NCBI GenBank assembly: GCA_963798435.1
Contig: CAWCTF010000001.1
Location: 1-64,000 of the forward strand
Length of the DNA stretch: 64,000 nt
Direction: 5' to 3'
From: JALHST01 sp963798435
GTDB lineage: Bacteria; Bacteroidota; Bacteroidia; Flavobacteriales; Flavobacteriaceae
A model generated the notes under the pieces. That model saw only the letters and a list, made by a program, of their open reading frames with translations, ran no database searches and had not been told where the DNA came from. The position numbers and the translations under genes are program-made. Every line of letters starts with the position of its first letter. Within the stretch, counting starts at the first letter, position 1. Below are positions 46,973 through 57,007 of this stretch, in pieces.

Positions 46973-49624
46973 ATGTTGAATCCTAGTTTTTCAAGAAGCA
47001 AACACAGCTTCATTAAATCGGTCATTGTTTGCTTTATCTGCACCTTTAGCACCTCTGTGGCAGTCTCACAACAGCCTACTTCACCGCTCGAGACCTCCTT
47101 TACGGCTTTTAACGCAATGAAGGTGCATAGTGATTTTAAACTTGATTGGATTTCTTTGGGCCCTACCCTGAATTCGGCCCGGGCAGATGTTGTGCAGGTC
47201 GATGCCACCCATCCGGGTACCATGTATGTCGGATTTGGTTCTGGTGGATTATGGAAGACTACCAATCATGGCCTTAGCTGGAAGTCGGTATTCAATGACA
47301 AACCGACCCCTGGTATCGGAGACGTAGCACTTGCGCCCTCGGATCCCAAAATAATCTATCTAGGAACCGGCGAAAATCTCAAGAAACCGAGAAACTTTAC
47401 GCTTCCTGGGACGGGCATGTACCGATCCAAGGATGCCGGGGAAACGTGGGACCCTATCGGGCTTGAAGATTCGTGGTCGATTGCCGAAATCGCCGTTCAT
47501 CCAACAAATCCTGATATTGTTTTTGTATGCGTGTTAGGACATTTGTGGTCTAAGAACAAAAATCGCGGTCTCTACAAATCAAGTAACGGCGGCCACACCT
47601 GGGAACATGTATTGTTTAAAGATGATAAGACGGGCGCTAATGCAGTCGTAATCTCCCCGATCGATCCCAAAATCATGTATGCTTCCTTATGGGAGGTCTA
47701 CCCGGGCATCAGTGGTAAAAATAGCGGGGTATATCGAAGCAATGATGGCGGGGACTCCTGGGTTTTATGTAAGAATGGCCTCCCTTCCGGACCTAAGATC
47801 GGCCGAATCGGCCTTACGGTTTCAGCCACGAATCCGTTAAAGGCCTATGCCCTTATCGACAATCTTAATAATAGTAGCGATTTTGCTGCGGAACTTTACA
47901 AAACCGTGGATGGTGGTTTAAATTGGTCAAAAACACACGACCAGGCCTTTAAAATTTTTCCCGGTATTGGCTGGTATTTTACCGATGTCTATGTGAACCC
48001 ACAAAATGATGAGGAGGTATTTTGTCTCGGGGTGCGACTGGCCCATAGTGTCGATGGCGGTAAAAGCTTCGAATTTATTGGGGGACAGGTAACCCATATG
48101 ACCCCAAGTTTGGCACAAGGCCTCCATCTCGATCAATGTGAATTATGGATCGATCCCGAGAATCCTGATCATTTGGCCCTGGGGAATGACGGTGGATTTT
48201 ATGTGAGCTATGACAAGGGAGCCAGCTGGATGCATTATAATAATATCCCCACGGGAGAATTTTATGACATCACGATCGATCAATCGAACTATGTTATTTA
48301 TGGTGGTACACAAGATGATGCCACGGTGTATGGACCGCCCAAGGAGATCAATACAAATTTTCCGGATACCTGGAAGTATCTATGGATCGACCCTTGGGAT
48401 GGTGGTGATGGCTGTGTCTCCCAAGTCGACCCCAAAGATCCGACGATTGCGTATTACAGCATGCAACATGGCCATGCGATGCGACTAGATAGAAAAAAGG
48501 ATATCGCGGTCTCGATAGAGCCAACACTTCCCAAGGCGCTCAACGATTCGTTAAATTTTAACTATATCACGCCCTATTTTATATCCCCCTTCGAAAGCAA
48601 GACCCTATACCATGGCGGGAATTACATTTTTAAAAGCGTCGATCGCGGCGATACGTGGAATGTGATAAGTCCGAATCTGGCTAATTCCTCCATAAAGGCA
48701 AAGGAATCTTTTGCAACGGGTGCCCTTATCGAGTCCCCGATCGAAAAAGGCGTCTTGTATGCTGGAACCGACAAAGGTGCCTTCTGGGTCTCTAAAAATG
48801 ATGGGGCTAGTTGGGAAGAACATTCGGCCGGACTCGCCCATAACTATATTCGAAGTATTTGTGCCTCCCGGTTTAAACCAGAACGTGTATACCTCGCCAT
48901 GACGGGTATCAATTATGATGATCTTCACTGCTATTTGTATGTTTCGGAAGACAACGGTAAAAATTGGAACAGTATTTCAAACGGGTTGCCCGATGAACCG
49001 ATCAATGTGGTCCTAGAGGATCCTACCAATGAAAACATTTTATATTCCGGGGGGCTACGAGGGGTTTATGTATCAATTGATCGTGGTGCCAACTGGTCTT
49101 ATTTAGGCCACGACATGCCCAACGTAGCGATTGCCGATCTGGAAATTCAAGAAGCTACCATGGACCTAGTGGTGGCTACACACGGCAGGGGGATCTATAA
49201 GACCAATCTCAGACCATTACAAAAAATGTTCGAACAAAAATTAGCCACGGATCAAGACTACTTTTTTGATGTTCCGCGAATAACAAGGCCTTGGTTTAAT
49301 TCTGCGGGAGGAGAACCCGATTATCGTACGCTTGAAAAATCAGTCTTTACGCTGTGGCTCAACGAACCAAAAAAAATCACCCTAACCCTTCGGGACACAA
49401 GCAATAACGAACTTTGGAAGCGCACGTTTGATGGCCATAAAGGATTCAACCAGTATCGTTGGGACCTTATTTTACAAAAGTTAAAAAGTGATTACCCCTA
49501 CTTTGTACATTACGACAATTTCATTAAAGCCGGCGCCTATATTATGACGGCCACGCTTGGTGAATTGTCCTATAAAAGGCCCTTTGAAGTCCAGAATGGG
49601 GTTTCCCCCTATAGAATCAAATAA
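46973..49624 (+). CDS. Secreted sortilin/VPS10-type beta-propeller protein
   Basis: 883 residues. A signal peptide (SVIVCFICTFSTSVAVSQQ) is followed by repeated propeller blades with Asp-box-like turns such as SKDAGETWDPIGLED, SNDGGDSWVLCKNG and SVDRGDTWNVISPNL. The last 130 residues are a different beta domain. The family contains exo-sialidase-like and sortilin-like proteins; many Bacteroidota homologues are of unknown substrate. It is tail-to-tail with a larger paralogue on the other strand, 50 bp away. No Por-type secretion tail is evident. Confidence 0.85.
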   Translation: MLNPSFSRSKHSFIKSVIVCFICTFSTSVAVSQQPTSPLETSFTAFNAMKVHSDFKLDWISLGPTLNSARADVVQVDATHPGTMYVGFGSGGLWKTTNHGLSWKSVFNDKPTPGIGDVALAPSDPKIIYLGTGENLKKPRNFTLPGTGMYRSKDAGETWDPIGLEDSWSIAEIAVHPTNPDIVFVCVLGHLWSKNKNRGLYKSSNGGHTWEHVLFKDDKTGANAVVISPIDPKIMYASLWEVYPGISGKNSGVYRSNDGGDSWVLCKNGLPSGPKIGRIGLTVSATNPLKAYALIDNLNNSSDFAAELYKTVDGGLNWSKTHDQAFKIFPGIGWYFTDVYVNPQNDEEVFCLGVRLAHSVDGGKSFEFIGGQVTHMTPSLAQGLHLDQCELWIDPENPDHLALGNDGGFYVSYDKGASWMHYNNIPTGEFYDITIDQSNYVIYGGTQDDATVYGPPKEINTNFPDTWKYLWIDPWDGGDGCVSQVDPKDPTIAYYSMQHGHAMRLDRKKDIAVSIEPTLPKALNDSLNFNYITPYFISPFESKTLYHGGNYIFKSVDRGDTWNVISPNLANSSIKAKESFATGALIESPIEKGVLYAGTDKGAFWVSKNDGASWEEHSAGLAHNYIRSICASRFKPERVYLAMTGINYDDLHCYLYVSEDNGKNWNSISNGLPDEPINVVLEDPTNENILYSGGLRGVYVSIDRGANWSYLGHDMPNVAIADLEIQEATMDLVVATHGRGIYKTNLRPLQKMFEQKLATDQDYFFDVPRITRPWFNSAGGEPDYRTLEKSVFTLWLNEPKKITLTLRDTSNNELWKRTFDGHKGFNQYRWDLILQKLKSDYPYFVHYDNFIKAGAYIMTATLGELSYKRPFEVQNGVSPYRIK

Positions 49625-49645
49625 TCCTTCTAAACGAATGCCTAA

Positions 49646-49683
49646 TTTGAAATAGAAAGCAATTAAAGGCGCGCTATTTCAAA
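49646..49683. terminator. Inverted repeat between convergent propeller genes
   Basis: TTTGAAATAG (49646-49655) pairs with CTATTTCAAA (49674-49683), a 10-bp stem with an 18-bp loop. It overlaps the stop codon of the minus-strand gene and lies 22 bp beyond the plus-strand stop. The loop is long and there is no T-run, so it is a weak terminator candidate. Confidence 0.4.
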
Positions 49684-52600
49684 CCGTTCCAGCGAGTTAC
49701 CATTTCCTTAGTCCGCTGTGCCAAACTTTGTACAGCTGCCTGTGTCTGGGACGTTGGGTGTGCATCTGCACTTTGCAATACATCGATCAAAAAGAGAAAT
49801 TTCTCTTGCAGGCCTACAAGGGTTTCGTTTTCCAACGTAGCTGCTCGAATACTTCCATAAAGCATATCGCCCGCGTCGGGCGCACCATTTCCTCGAAACT
49901 TCTCAAAGGCCTCTTTAGTGCTTTTTCTCAATTTTTCACCGCTTGACAGTCGCTGATCTATGGTTTCGCGAATGTCTTGCAGGGCATTATAGCTAGCGTA
50001 GCAAACAAGGGATAGATCATCTTGCAGCTTGAGGCCTTCTGCTGTCATCGTTGACCTAGGGTCTAGTTGCACGTCTAAGGGACGCTCTAATACGGTTCCG
50101 TCAACGGTAAGTCGAATGGTATAATTCCCCGGCGCTACAAATGGGCCCATTGGCCCACTGGCCGTATTCTCGAAAACGGCTGCTATCGCCAAACTGCGAT
50201 TCGCCCCACGGGGTTCCTTGTAACGTAAATTCCACACAAATCGATGGTGGCCTTTGTCGGTAGAGAGCATTTTTTGAGGCCGGATCCAATAGGTCGGATG
50301 CTGTAATCGTGTCGAATCCATGACTTCTTGAGAATCATCACTTGCAAACCAGTTGATTTTGTTCCCGGCACTATCTAAGATCTCTAGGAATATTTTTTGG
50401 GCATCCGTTTTCAGATAATAATCGAGAATAGCGCCGTCTGGGGGATTTTGACCTGTGGGTTCTTCTGGTGGCAAAGGCGTATCTGCGAACATATTGAATC
50501 GAACACGGGTGGCCATGACGGGCTCGAATAGATAAGGTGCTTGAGTAATAGCAGTGGAAAGTTTTCGCAACGGACTAAAATCGTCAAGAATCCAAATGGA
50601 CCGCCCGTGGGTGCCAATCACCAAATCATTATCATGCACTACCAAATCGCGTATGGAAGTTGGCGGCATATTCAAACGGAGTGATTTCCAGGTGGCGCCG
50701 TCGTCGTTTGAAAAGTAGACCTCCCGCTCTGTTCCGGCAAAAAGCAATCCGTTTTGTTTGCCATCTTCCCGAACCACATTTACAGGCCCTGAAACATCGA
50801 TTCCAGTTACAATTTCTGTCCAGCTAGCGCCAAAATCATGTGTTTTGTATATGTGTGGTTGCATATCGTCCTTGCGGATCGCATTCACGGCAATATAGGC
50901 AGTGCCCTTTTCGAAATGACCAGCATCTATTTGGGAGATCTTGTCCCAGGAAGTCAAGGCAGGTGGGGTAACGTCCTTCCAGGTAGTACCCCCATCAGTG
51001 GTTACATGTACAAGGCCATCATCAGAGCCCGCCCATAGGATGTCCTTGTCCAGAGGTGATGGGCCTAAGGCGTAAATAATCGCACGCTGTGGCATTTTCT
51101 GCATGGCTTCCTCTTGGAAATCGCCCACACTTGTGGGAACAGCAGGTTGTTTTCTGGTTAAGTCACCACTGATCTGCGCCCAGTGTTGTCCCCCATCCTG
51201 CGTTTTCCAGACAACGTTAGTACCAAACAATAAGGTCTTTGTATCTGCCGGATGAAAAAGCAATGGCATGGTGCGCAAATACCGAATTTCCCCAGATCTC
51301 ATTGTTTCCGGGGCTACGTTTTGGGATTGTCCGGTCTTTTTGTTAAATCGAATTACGCGTCCGCCATAAATAATGTTGGGGTCGTTTGGATCTGGAGCCA
51401 CATAGGCATATTCATCGGCGCCAACGCCCATAAAATCCCGAAAAGAAATCTGACCCCCATTGCCCCTGCTCGCTACACTGATAGCTCCACTTTCTTGCTG
51501 TCCGCCATAGACCCAATACGGAAATTGATTGTCGGTTGATACATGATACAATTGAGATGTCGGTTGATTGTACCAAGACCCCCAGGTCTTACCCCCATTT
51601 ACGGTGACAACGGCACCTTGATCCGCGGCAAATAGCATAATCTCGGGCTGAAGTGGGTTGATCCAAATGCGGTGGTAATCATCACCCCCAGGAGCCCCTT
51701 TGATAGAGGTCCAGCTAAGTCCTCCATCATTTGATTTATAGGAGGCCACGTTGGCTACAAAGACGATATTTTCATTTTTAGGATGCACTTTGATCTCGGC
51801 AAAATCACTTCCCCGCCCCCACAGACGGTGGTCTTCGGAAATAAGCATCCAACTATCCCCAGCATCGTCACTGCGATACACCCCTCCATTTTCCCTGGCA
51901 TCAACCGTGGCAAACAACCGTTTTGAATTGCTCTTTGATATGGCAAGGCCGATGCGACCCAAGCCTTGTTCTGCCCCAGGCAATCCTTTTTCTATTTTTC
52001 TCCATGTCGTACCCCCATCAGTAGATTTGTACAAGCCGCTATTCGGCCCTGAAAAGGAGGCGTTTTCCCAAGGACCTTCCTGATGTTCCCAAAGATCGGC
52101 ATATAGTATTGTGGGATCGTTGGGGTCGAATTCAACCTGAATGGCCCCGGTATTGTGATTGAGATACAGCGTTTTTTCCCAGGTTTTTCCCCCATCGAGA
52201 GATCGGAAGATTCCCCGCATTTCGTTGGCCCCATACGGATGCCCCAGGCCAGCGACAAAAACAATATCCGGATTGGTGGGATGTATGATCACCCGGCTAA
52301 TTTGCTGTACGTCGTCTAAGCCGATGTGTTGCCAATGTTTTCCGCCATCGGTCGTTTTGAACATCCCGTCTCCTACTGAAAGATCGGGACGATGCAAGCC
52401 TTCGCCGGTGCCTACATATATTATATTGGGATCTGAAGGTGATACGGCCAAATCACCAACGGAGCCGGTAGGTGCCTCATCAAAAATAGGGTTCCACGTT
52501 CTGCCATAATCATCGGTTTTCCAAACGCCTCCATTGTTCACGCCTATAAAAAAGACATTGGGTTGGGTCGGAATGCCCACGGCCCCAACGGTTCTCCCTG

Positions 52601-52712
52601 CCCGAAAGGGGCCGATCATCCGATATTTTAAGTCCTGATAGGTCGATTGGTCTGCTTGTGAAAAAGAAAAAGTAGTAATAAAGGCTAGGAAAAGTACAGT
52701 AATCGCTCTCAT
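49674..52712 (-). CDS. Secreted sortilin/VPS10-type propeller protein, large
   Basis: 1012 residues from ATG 52712, which gives a signal peptide (AITVLFLAFITTFSFSQ); an upstream ATG at 52832 would precede it with an unlikely basic stretch. At least a dozen Asp-box-like turns occur, for example TTDGGKHWQHIGLDD, STDGGTTWRKIEKG and TQDGGQHWAQISGD. It is convergent with a related 883-residue protein. The C-terminal 250 residues are a separate beta domain (FVAPGNYTIRLTVDGTVLE). The ligand or substrate is unknown; probably surface-exposed or periplasmic. Confidence 0.88.
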   Translation of the reverse strand: MRAITVLFLAFITTFSFSQADQSTYQDLKYRMIGPFRAGRTVGAVGIPTQPNVFFIGVNNGGVWKTDDYGRTWNPIFDEAPTGSVGDLAVSPSDPNIIYVGTGEGLHRPDLSVGDGMFKTTDGGKHWQHIGLDDVQQISRVIIHPTNPDIVFVAGLGHPYGANEMRGIFRSLDGGKTWEKTLYLNHNTGAIQVEFDPNDPTILYADLWEHQEGPWENASFSGPNSGLYKSTDGGTTWRKIEKGLPGAEQGLGRIGLAISKSNSKRLFATVDARENGGVYRSDDAGDSWMLISEDHRLWGRGSDFAEIKVHPKNENIVFVANVASYKSNDGGLSWTSIKGAPGGDDYHRIWINPLQPEIMLFAADQGAVVTVNGGKTWGSWYNQPTSQLYHVSTDNQFPYWVYGGQQESGAISVASRGNGGQISFRDFMGVGADEYAYVAPDPNDPNIIYGGRVIRFNKKTGQSQNVAPETMRSGEIRYLRTMPLLFHPADTKTLLFGTNVVWKTQDGGQHWAQISGDLTRKQPAVPTSVGDFQEEAMQKMPQRAIIYALGPSPLDKDILWAGSDDGLVHVTTDGGTTWKDVTPPALTSWDKISQIDAGHFEKGTAYIAVNAIRKDDMQPHIYKTHDFGASWTEIVTGIDVSGPVNVVREDGKQNGLLFAGTEREVYFSNDDGATWKSLRLNMPPTSIRDLVVHDNDLVIGTHGRSIWILDDFSPLRKLSTAITQAPYLFEPVMATRVRFNMFADTPLPPEEPTGQNPPDGAILDYYLKTDAQKIFLEILDSAGNKINWFASDDSQEVMDSTRLQHPTYWIRPQKMLSTDKGHHRFVWNLRYKEPRGANRSLAIAAVFENTASGPMGPFVAPGNYTIRLTVDGTVLERPLDVQLDPRSTMTAEGLKLQDDLSLVCYASYNALQDIRETIDQRLSSGEKLRKSTKEAFEKFRGNGAPDAGDMLYGSIRAATLENETLVGLQEKFLFLIDVLQSADAHPTSQTQAAVQSLAQRTKEMVTRWNGLK

Positions 52713-52871
52713 GTGTATGGTTTTGGATGAAGGATTTTCAATTCTTAAAAATAATCTATATTTTCTTGGTATAGTAGTCACTCTTAAGTTTGGTTGTAAT
52801 TTCTTTTTAAGGCTTGATGGCCTTCGGGCCAACCTACTCGAGGGCTATCCAGATATGCTAAAATTTGACGG

Positions 52872-54733
52872 TCATAAGGTGTTAGGCACTTTATTTATAT
52901 CCTTGACAAAATACATTTTGATTTTGCCTCGATTTTTAGCTGCTATTTCGCCTCTGTATTCGCAATCATATTCGTTTTTTATAAGCTCATAGGTGCCTTT
53001 TGACACATTGACCTTCCCAGGTTCTGAATTGGCCTCCATACGGGAAGCCACATTTACCGTATCACCCCAAATGTCGTAGGAGAACTTTTTACTCCCGACC
53101 ACCCCGGCGACCACAGGGCCAGTATTGATGCCAATTCGGATCTCAAAGTCGTGATGATCAGCGTCTTCCTTCTTCTTTGCGGTTTCCACAAAGTCAAGGA
53201 TCTCAAATGCGGCCTTCATCATGTTCAGGGCATGGTCTTTTGACGGGAAGGGCAAGCCCCCGGCGCACATATAGGCATCGCCAACCGTTTTGATCTTTTC
53301 AAGGTTGTGCTTTTCCATTATCTCGTCAAATTTCGAAAAATAGAAGCCAACACTCTCGACCAATTCTTCTGGGGAGAGATTTTCGGCATAGTTCGTAAAA
53401 TTTTTAAAATCGGTGAACATAACGGTGACCGATTCAAATTTTTTCGCAGCCACCTTCCCATATACCTTTAATTCAGCTGCGGTCTCTTCAGGAAGGATAT
53501 TGTGAAGCAGCGCATCCGAGCGGTCGCGCTCTTGTTGAATGACCTTGTTGGTATGTCTGATAAATCGGTTACGGCGGTATAAGACCAGGGCCAATATAAA
53601 TATCAAAAATAGGGCGACCGCAGTAGCAATGGCCACGATTTTTTGGGTACGCTTTTGTTGGTTCAACAAATCAACTTCCGCTTGCTTTTGGGATACCTCC
53701 ATATTGGTGCGCAGGTCTGCCATTGACTGTATATCCGAAATGTTTTTTACGCTATCGCGGTAGGTAATGTAATTTTTGTAGTAACTAAGCGCCGCACCTG
53801 AATAGCCAGTTCGTTCATATAATTGGGACAATTTTAGAAACGCCTCACTTACCTGTTCCTTAAGGCCATACTGTTTTGCCAAACGTAGGCTGCGCTGTGC
53901 ATAACCAAAGGCAGCATCCCAGTCTTCCTTATCGGCATAAATGTCTGACATATACGTTAGGTATACGGCGATCGGATAAAGGTCCCCTTGTTCTTCAAGC
54001 AAGTCAATGGCCTGGGTAATATTGTTTTCGGCACTATCGGTTTCCCCTAATTGCGCATAGGCCAATCCTACATTCCCCAGGTTGTAGGCCAGACCGGTCT
54101 TATTGTTAAGTTTATTGAATAGGGCACCCGATTCCTTAAATAATACCAAGGCTGAATCGGGTTGATAGCGTGTTAGGTTGTAATAATCCCCTAAATTCTC
54201 TATTGAATTGGCATACCCTAAGGTATCGTTCAATTCCTTAAAAATATCGATTGCCTTTTTATAATATTCCGTAGTATTCTCATGGTTTTCCATGATCGCA
54301 TAGTCTGCAGCGATGCTCAAATACAAACGTCCAAGATCGCTTTTTCTACTTAAACTATCTGCAATTTTGATCGCGTCGAAATAATTTTCCAATGATTGGC
54401 TTAGGTTTCCTTTGAGCCGGAGTGCATTGCCTTTTTGCCGCATGGCCCCGATTATGAATTCGGCTGAATTTAATGAAGTGGCCAGGTCATAAAGTTCTTG
54501 GCCGTATAGCAGGATCTATCGGGATCTGGTTGTTCATAGGCAAGATCTAACAGCAACTGCATCCGATTCTTTTCCTCGAAGCTGCCTGAATTATAAACAC
54601 CCTCCAGACTATCTGCCTTCCTTTGGTCCTGGGCATGGATAGTACTACTTAAAATAAAAAAAAAGCCTATAACGAAATGGGCTTTTTTCAATGCTGTTTT
54701 TTTTAACTTTAAAAAGTCAACCATCTTAAACAC
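52872..54733 (-). pseudogene. TPR-class III adenylate cyclase, one frameshift
   Basis: Paralogue of the cyclase at 35-37 kb. A signal peptide (HFVIGFFFILSSTIHAQ) is in the first frame; a single-base shift near 54500-54510 joins it to the second frame at QELYDLATSLNSAEFIIGAM. The rest has TPR units, a membrane helix (VAIATAVALFLIFILALVLY) and a cytoplasmic cyclase domain (TVMFTDFKNFT, KIKTVGDAYMCAGG, SYDIWGDTVNVASRME). The Lys/Asp pair predicts cAMP production. Corrected length is about 620 residues. The small beta protein precedes it by 25 bp. One shift in an otherwise undamaged frame makes sequence error the simpler explanation. Confidence 0.85.
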
Positions 54734-54758
54734 CCACCGAGCGGGTTATCTGCTCGAT

Positions 54759-55220
54759 TTATTTTGTTTTGATTACCGGATCAATGGTAAACACCCTGTT
54801 CTTATCTCCTACTTGAAATTGGATGGTATATACATAGCCATCTGGCCCTGTGCCCCTAATGATACCTGCGGCGACACTTACTTCGCCATCAATATCATCA
54901 TTGCTAAAAATTCTGGGACCTCTTTTATACTTTATCTTCTTGATTCGTATGGCTTCATTTGATGGAGCGGTCGATACCCCGTCCCAAACTATATTGTCAC
55001 CGACATCTACTAAAATCGTAAACGTTTCCGGGGAATCATTGTTAAGTACCTCGGTAGCATCGTCAGTTGTGAAATAACTCACGGCGCCGGCATTTTGGTT
55101 GTTCTTAAGTGCATCGGTGTCTACATTCAGCGTGACATAGTGTGTATTTTGGCCATATACGCCCGTAAAGCATAATGTTGCGGATACGAGTACTATTAAA
55201 AAGGGATGGTTTAATTTCAT
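54759..55220 (-). CDS. Exported small beta-rich protein paired with the TPR cyclase
   Basis: 153 residues with a clear signal peptide (FLIVLVSATLCFTGVYGQ). The mature part is beta-rich, with NIVWDGVSTAPSNEAIRIKK and a C-terminus, GYVYTIQFQVGDKNRVFTID, that resembles the 126-residue protein at 37141-37521. Each precedes a TPR-cyclase in the same order, so the pair has been duplicated or kept as a unit. It should be periplasmic, where it could bind the TPR domain of the cyclase; this is inferred from location and synteny. The family is not recognised. Confidence 0.62.
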   Translation of the reverse strand: MKLNHPFLIVLVSATLCFTGVYGQNTHYVTLNVDTDALKNNQNAGAVSYFTTDDATEVLNNDSPETFTILVDVGDNIVWDGVSTAPSNEAIRIKKIKYKRGPRIFSNDDIDGEVSVAAGIIRGTGPDGYVYTIQFQVGDKNRVFTIDPVIKTK

Positions 55221-55644
55221 ACGGATTGGTTATTAGGCTTTTTATTTTCAATTAGTTCGTTCCAATAAAAGGGGTATTCCAAAATACTATAGACCTGGAA
55301 ATCGTTCCCAAATGAAGCAACAGACCTCGATACGAGAAAGATAAACAATAATGCCAACCGAAGGGGAAAAATTGTCCGAACGTATTATTTTCCCGTCCGA
55401 AGGGCCCCTTTTTATGATCAAAGGAAATAGTCAATGGGTTTACAGGCATTTTTAGACCTTGGTGCCACGAAAAAAACTCAAAAAAATAAATCACACGTAA
55501 TTTTAGTATCTTTCAGAAAAATTACATGGAAAATTAAATGAAGCGCAGCCGTCATTCTTACTGCCTTATTCCAGATGTAGTACCCTAATTCTGGAAAAGA
55601 GTCTTTTTAGATAACGGTGTACTCTAATTATAAATTTTTAATAG
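55221..55644. other. Divergent promoter region between cyclase and PycTM genes
   Basis: 424 bp between the divergent small beta protein gene and the PycTM-like gene. It holds the 21-bp-spaced repeats listed separately, about 150 bp from the small protein start and 245 bp from the PycTM-like start. No other coding frame was recognised. Regulation of both sides from here is possible but not shown. Confidence 0.45.
55372..55401 (-). promoter_or_regulatory. Paired CCGTCCGAA/TTGTCCGAA repeats at 21-bp spacing
   Basis: TTGTCCGAA (55372-55380) and CCGTCCGAA (55393-55401) are 21 bp apart, matching the arrangement at 37601-37630 upstream of the paralogous operon. On the coding strand of the small beta protein they read TTCGGACAA and TTCGGACGG. 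Recurrence at both loci at the same spacing argues against chance. Confidence 0.6.
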
Positions 55645-56232
55645 ATGGATCAGCTAACAGAACCGGAAGATCTTAAGGAGCCAAAAGTGGTTTTTCGCCA
55701 TGAAGCATCAAGGGGGCACGCCGAAGACCTAGTGGATCATTACTGGGGCAGTATCAACTACGTTTTCTCACTTATCAGAGCTTCGGAAATCAAAGCAGGT
55801 TTAATTCTTTCGTTCTATGGCATCCTCTTTAATTTTACGTATACCCACGTCGAGGAGGTACTTGTAATGGCCTCGAGTTTCTTTTTTATTTATATATTCT
55901 TGGGCCTCTGGTTTATTTCAACCGTTGGGTCTATCTATTACAGTATTCGCTGTTTTATGCCGAAAATCGAGGATAAATACGAAAAGAACATGTTTTTCTT
56001 CGGGGATGTGATTTCAAAATATGGCAACATCAAGGAGTTCGCCAAAACATTTCATCGCGTCAGTTTGATCGAGGATGAATTGTTCGATCAATTGGGACAG
56101 CAAATCTACATCAATTCTAAGATTGCCGCTCAAAAATTCAAATACGTTAATTTTTCGATTCGCCTTTTGGCAGCCGGATTGGGATTACTCTTTCTCATTG
56201 CCTTGAGTACGATCGTTATTTCATTTTGGTAA
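55645..56232 (+). CDS. PycTM-like (DUF5706) membrane effector
   Basis: 195 residues. Membrane segments: IKAGLILSFYGILFNFTYTH, a long one near SSFFFIYIFLGLWFISTVGS, and LLAAGLGLLFLIALSTIVIS at the end. Between the second and third is YEKNMFFFGDVISKYGNIKE, then LFDQLGQQIYINSKIAAQKF, the order seen in Pycsar effector transmembrane proteins. These are thought to damage the membrane on binding a cyclic nucleotide made by the system's cyclase. Here the nearest cyclase is the divergent TPR-cyclase 0.4 kb away, whose residues predict cAMP, not cUMP or cCMP. It might answer to another cyclase, or be unrelated to Pycsar. Monocistronic. Confidence 0.68.
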   Translation: MDQLTEPEDLKEPKVVFRHEASRGHAEDLVDHYWGSINYVFSLIRASEIKAGLILSFYGILFNFTYTHVEEVLVMASSFFFIYIFLGLWFISTVGSIYYSIRCFMPKIEDKYEKNMFFFGDVISKYGNIKEFAKTFHRVSLIEDELFDQLGQQIYINSKIAAQKFKYVNFSIRLLAAGLGLLFLIALSTIVISFW

Positions 56233-56242
56233 TTCAGGACCA

Positions 56243-57007
56243 TTAGAACTCGAGTTCCTCATAGGTAAATGGCTCCGAGGTGGCTTCGACATTCCCCATA
56301 TACTCTTTTCCCCGCAACCGATGTACCGTAAAAGCTTCCAATTCTTCTGCAGGGTATTCTTGGATCAATTCCTGAATTTGCTTAATATCGAGGTCATCAT
56401 GTAACGTAGCCAGCCATTTATCCTCAAGTTCTGATGGTAAGATCAAAGGCATACGTGGCCCCTCGAGTTTTGGATTGTTGTGAATTTTGGCCATCAGCGG
56501 ATTACCCTTTGTGGTGACTATTGAGAAGGTCGTAAGCTTTCCCCCGTTTTCGTAATTATCCCATTCGCTCCATAGGCAGGCAAAAGCAAAGGGTTCCTTG
56601 TTTTTTCTTTGGATAAAAAACGGATAGGTCTTTCCTTTGAAATGATGGTGTTCATAAAATCCATCCACATAAAGTAGGCAGCGATTGTGTTTGGCAGCAT
56701 TCCGGAAGGAAGGCTTTTCGAAAATAGTTTCGCCTCTGGCATTCAAGGTGGTGTTCCACATTTTTAGCATTTGATCTTCGTTTCTCACCCAATTCGGAAC
56801 CAGGCCCCAAGTTGCGACTTGAGGGAAATAGGGCGACCGATCCGTATAAATTAGGAGTTCAGGATGACTGAATCCCGATGCATGATAGATGGGAAGATCG
56901 GTCAATGGCACCAGTTTTTCAAGTATTTCCGCAATGGCGTGTAAATCATTTTCCCTTCTAGCCCTTTTCAACTGGGCTTCCAAGCTTGCCTTGATGTCAT
57001 AGCACAT
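56243..57007 (-). CDS. SRAP-family abasic site-processing protein (HMCES/YedK-like)
   Basis: 254 residues. The catalytic Cys is at position 2 (MCYD), exposed after Met removal. Other SRAP residues are in LPIYHASGFSHPELLIYTD, LYVDGFYEHHHFKG (Glu) and KGNPLMAKIHNNP (His). The protein forms a covalent crosslink to abasic sites in single-stranded DNA and shields them. It stands alone, convergent with the PycTM-like gene at 10 bp. Confidence 0.92.
   Translation of the reverse strand: MCYDIKASLEAQLKRARRENDLHAIAEILEKLVPLTDLPIYHASGFSHPELLIYTDRSPYFPQVATWGLVPNWVRNEDQMLKMWNTTLNARGETIFEKPSFRNAAKHNRCLLYVDGFYEHHHFKGKTYPFFIQRKNKEPFAFACLWSEWDNYENGGKLTTFSIVTTKGNPLMAKIHNNPKLEGPRMPLILPSELEDKWLATLHDDLDIKQIQELIQEYPAEELEAFTVHRLRGKEYMGNVEATSEPFTYEELEF

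Noticed and set aside
52872..56232. A canonical Pycsar system making cUMP or cCMP
   Set aside because: The cyclase has the Lys/Asp base-binding pair of adenylate cyclases, is on the opposite strand from the effector, and carries signal peptide and TPR domains. Reported as a possible variant only.
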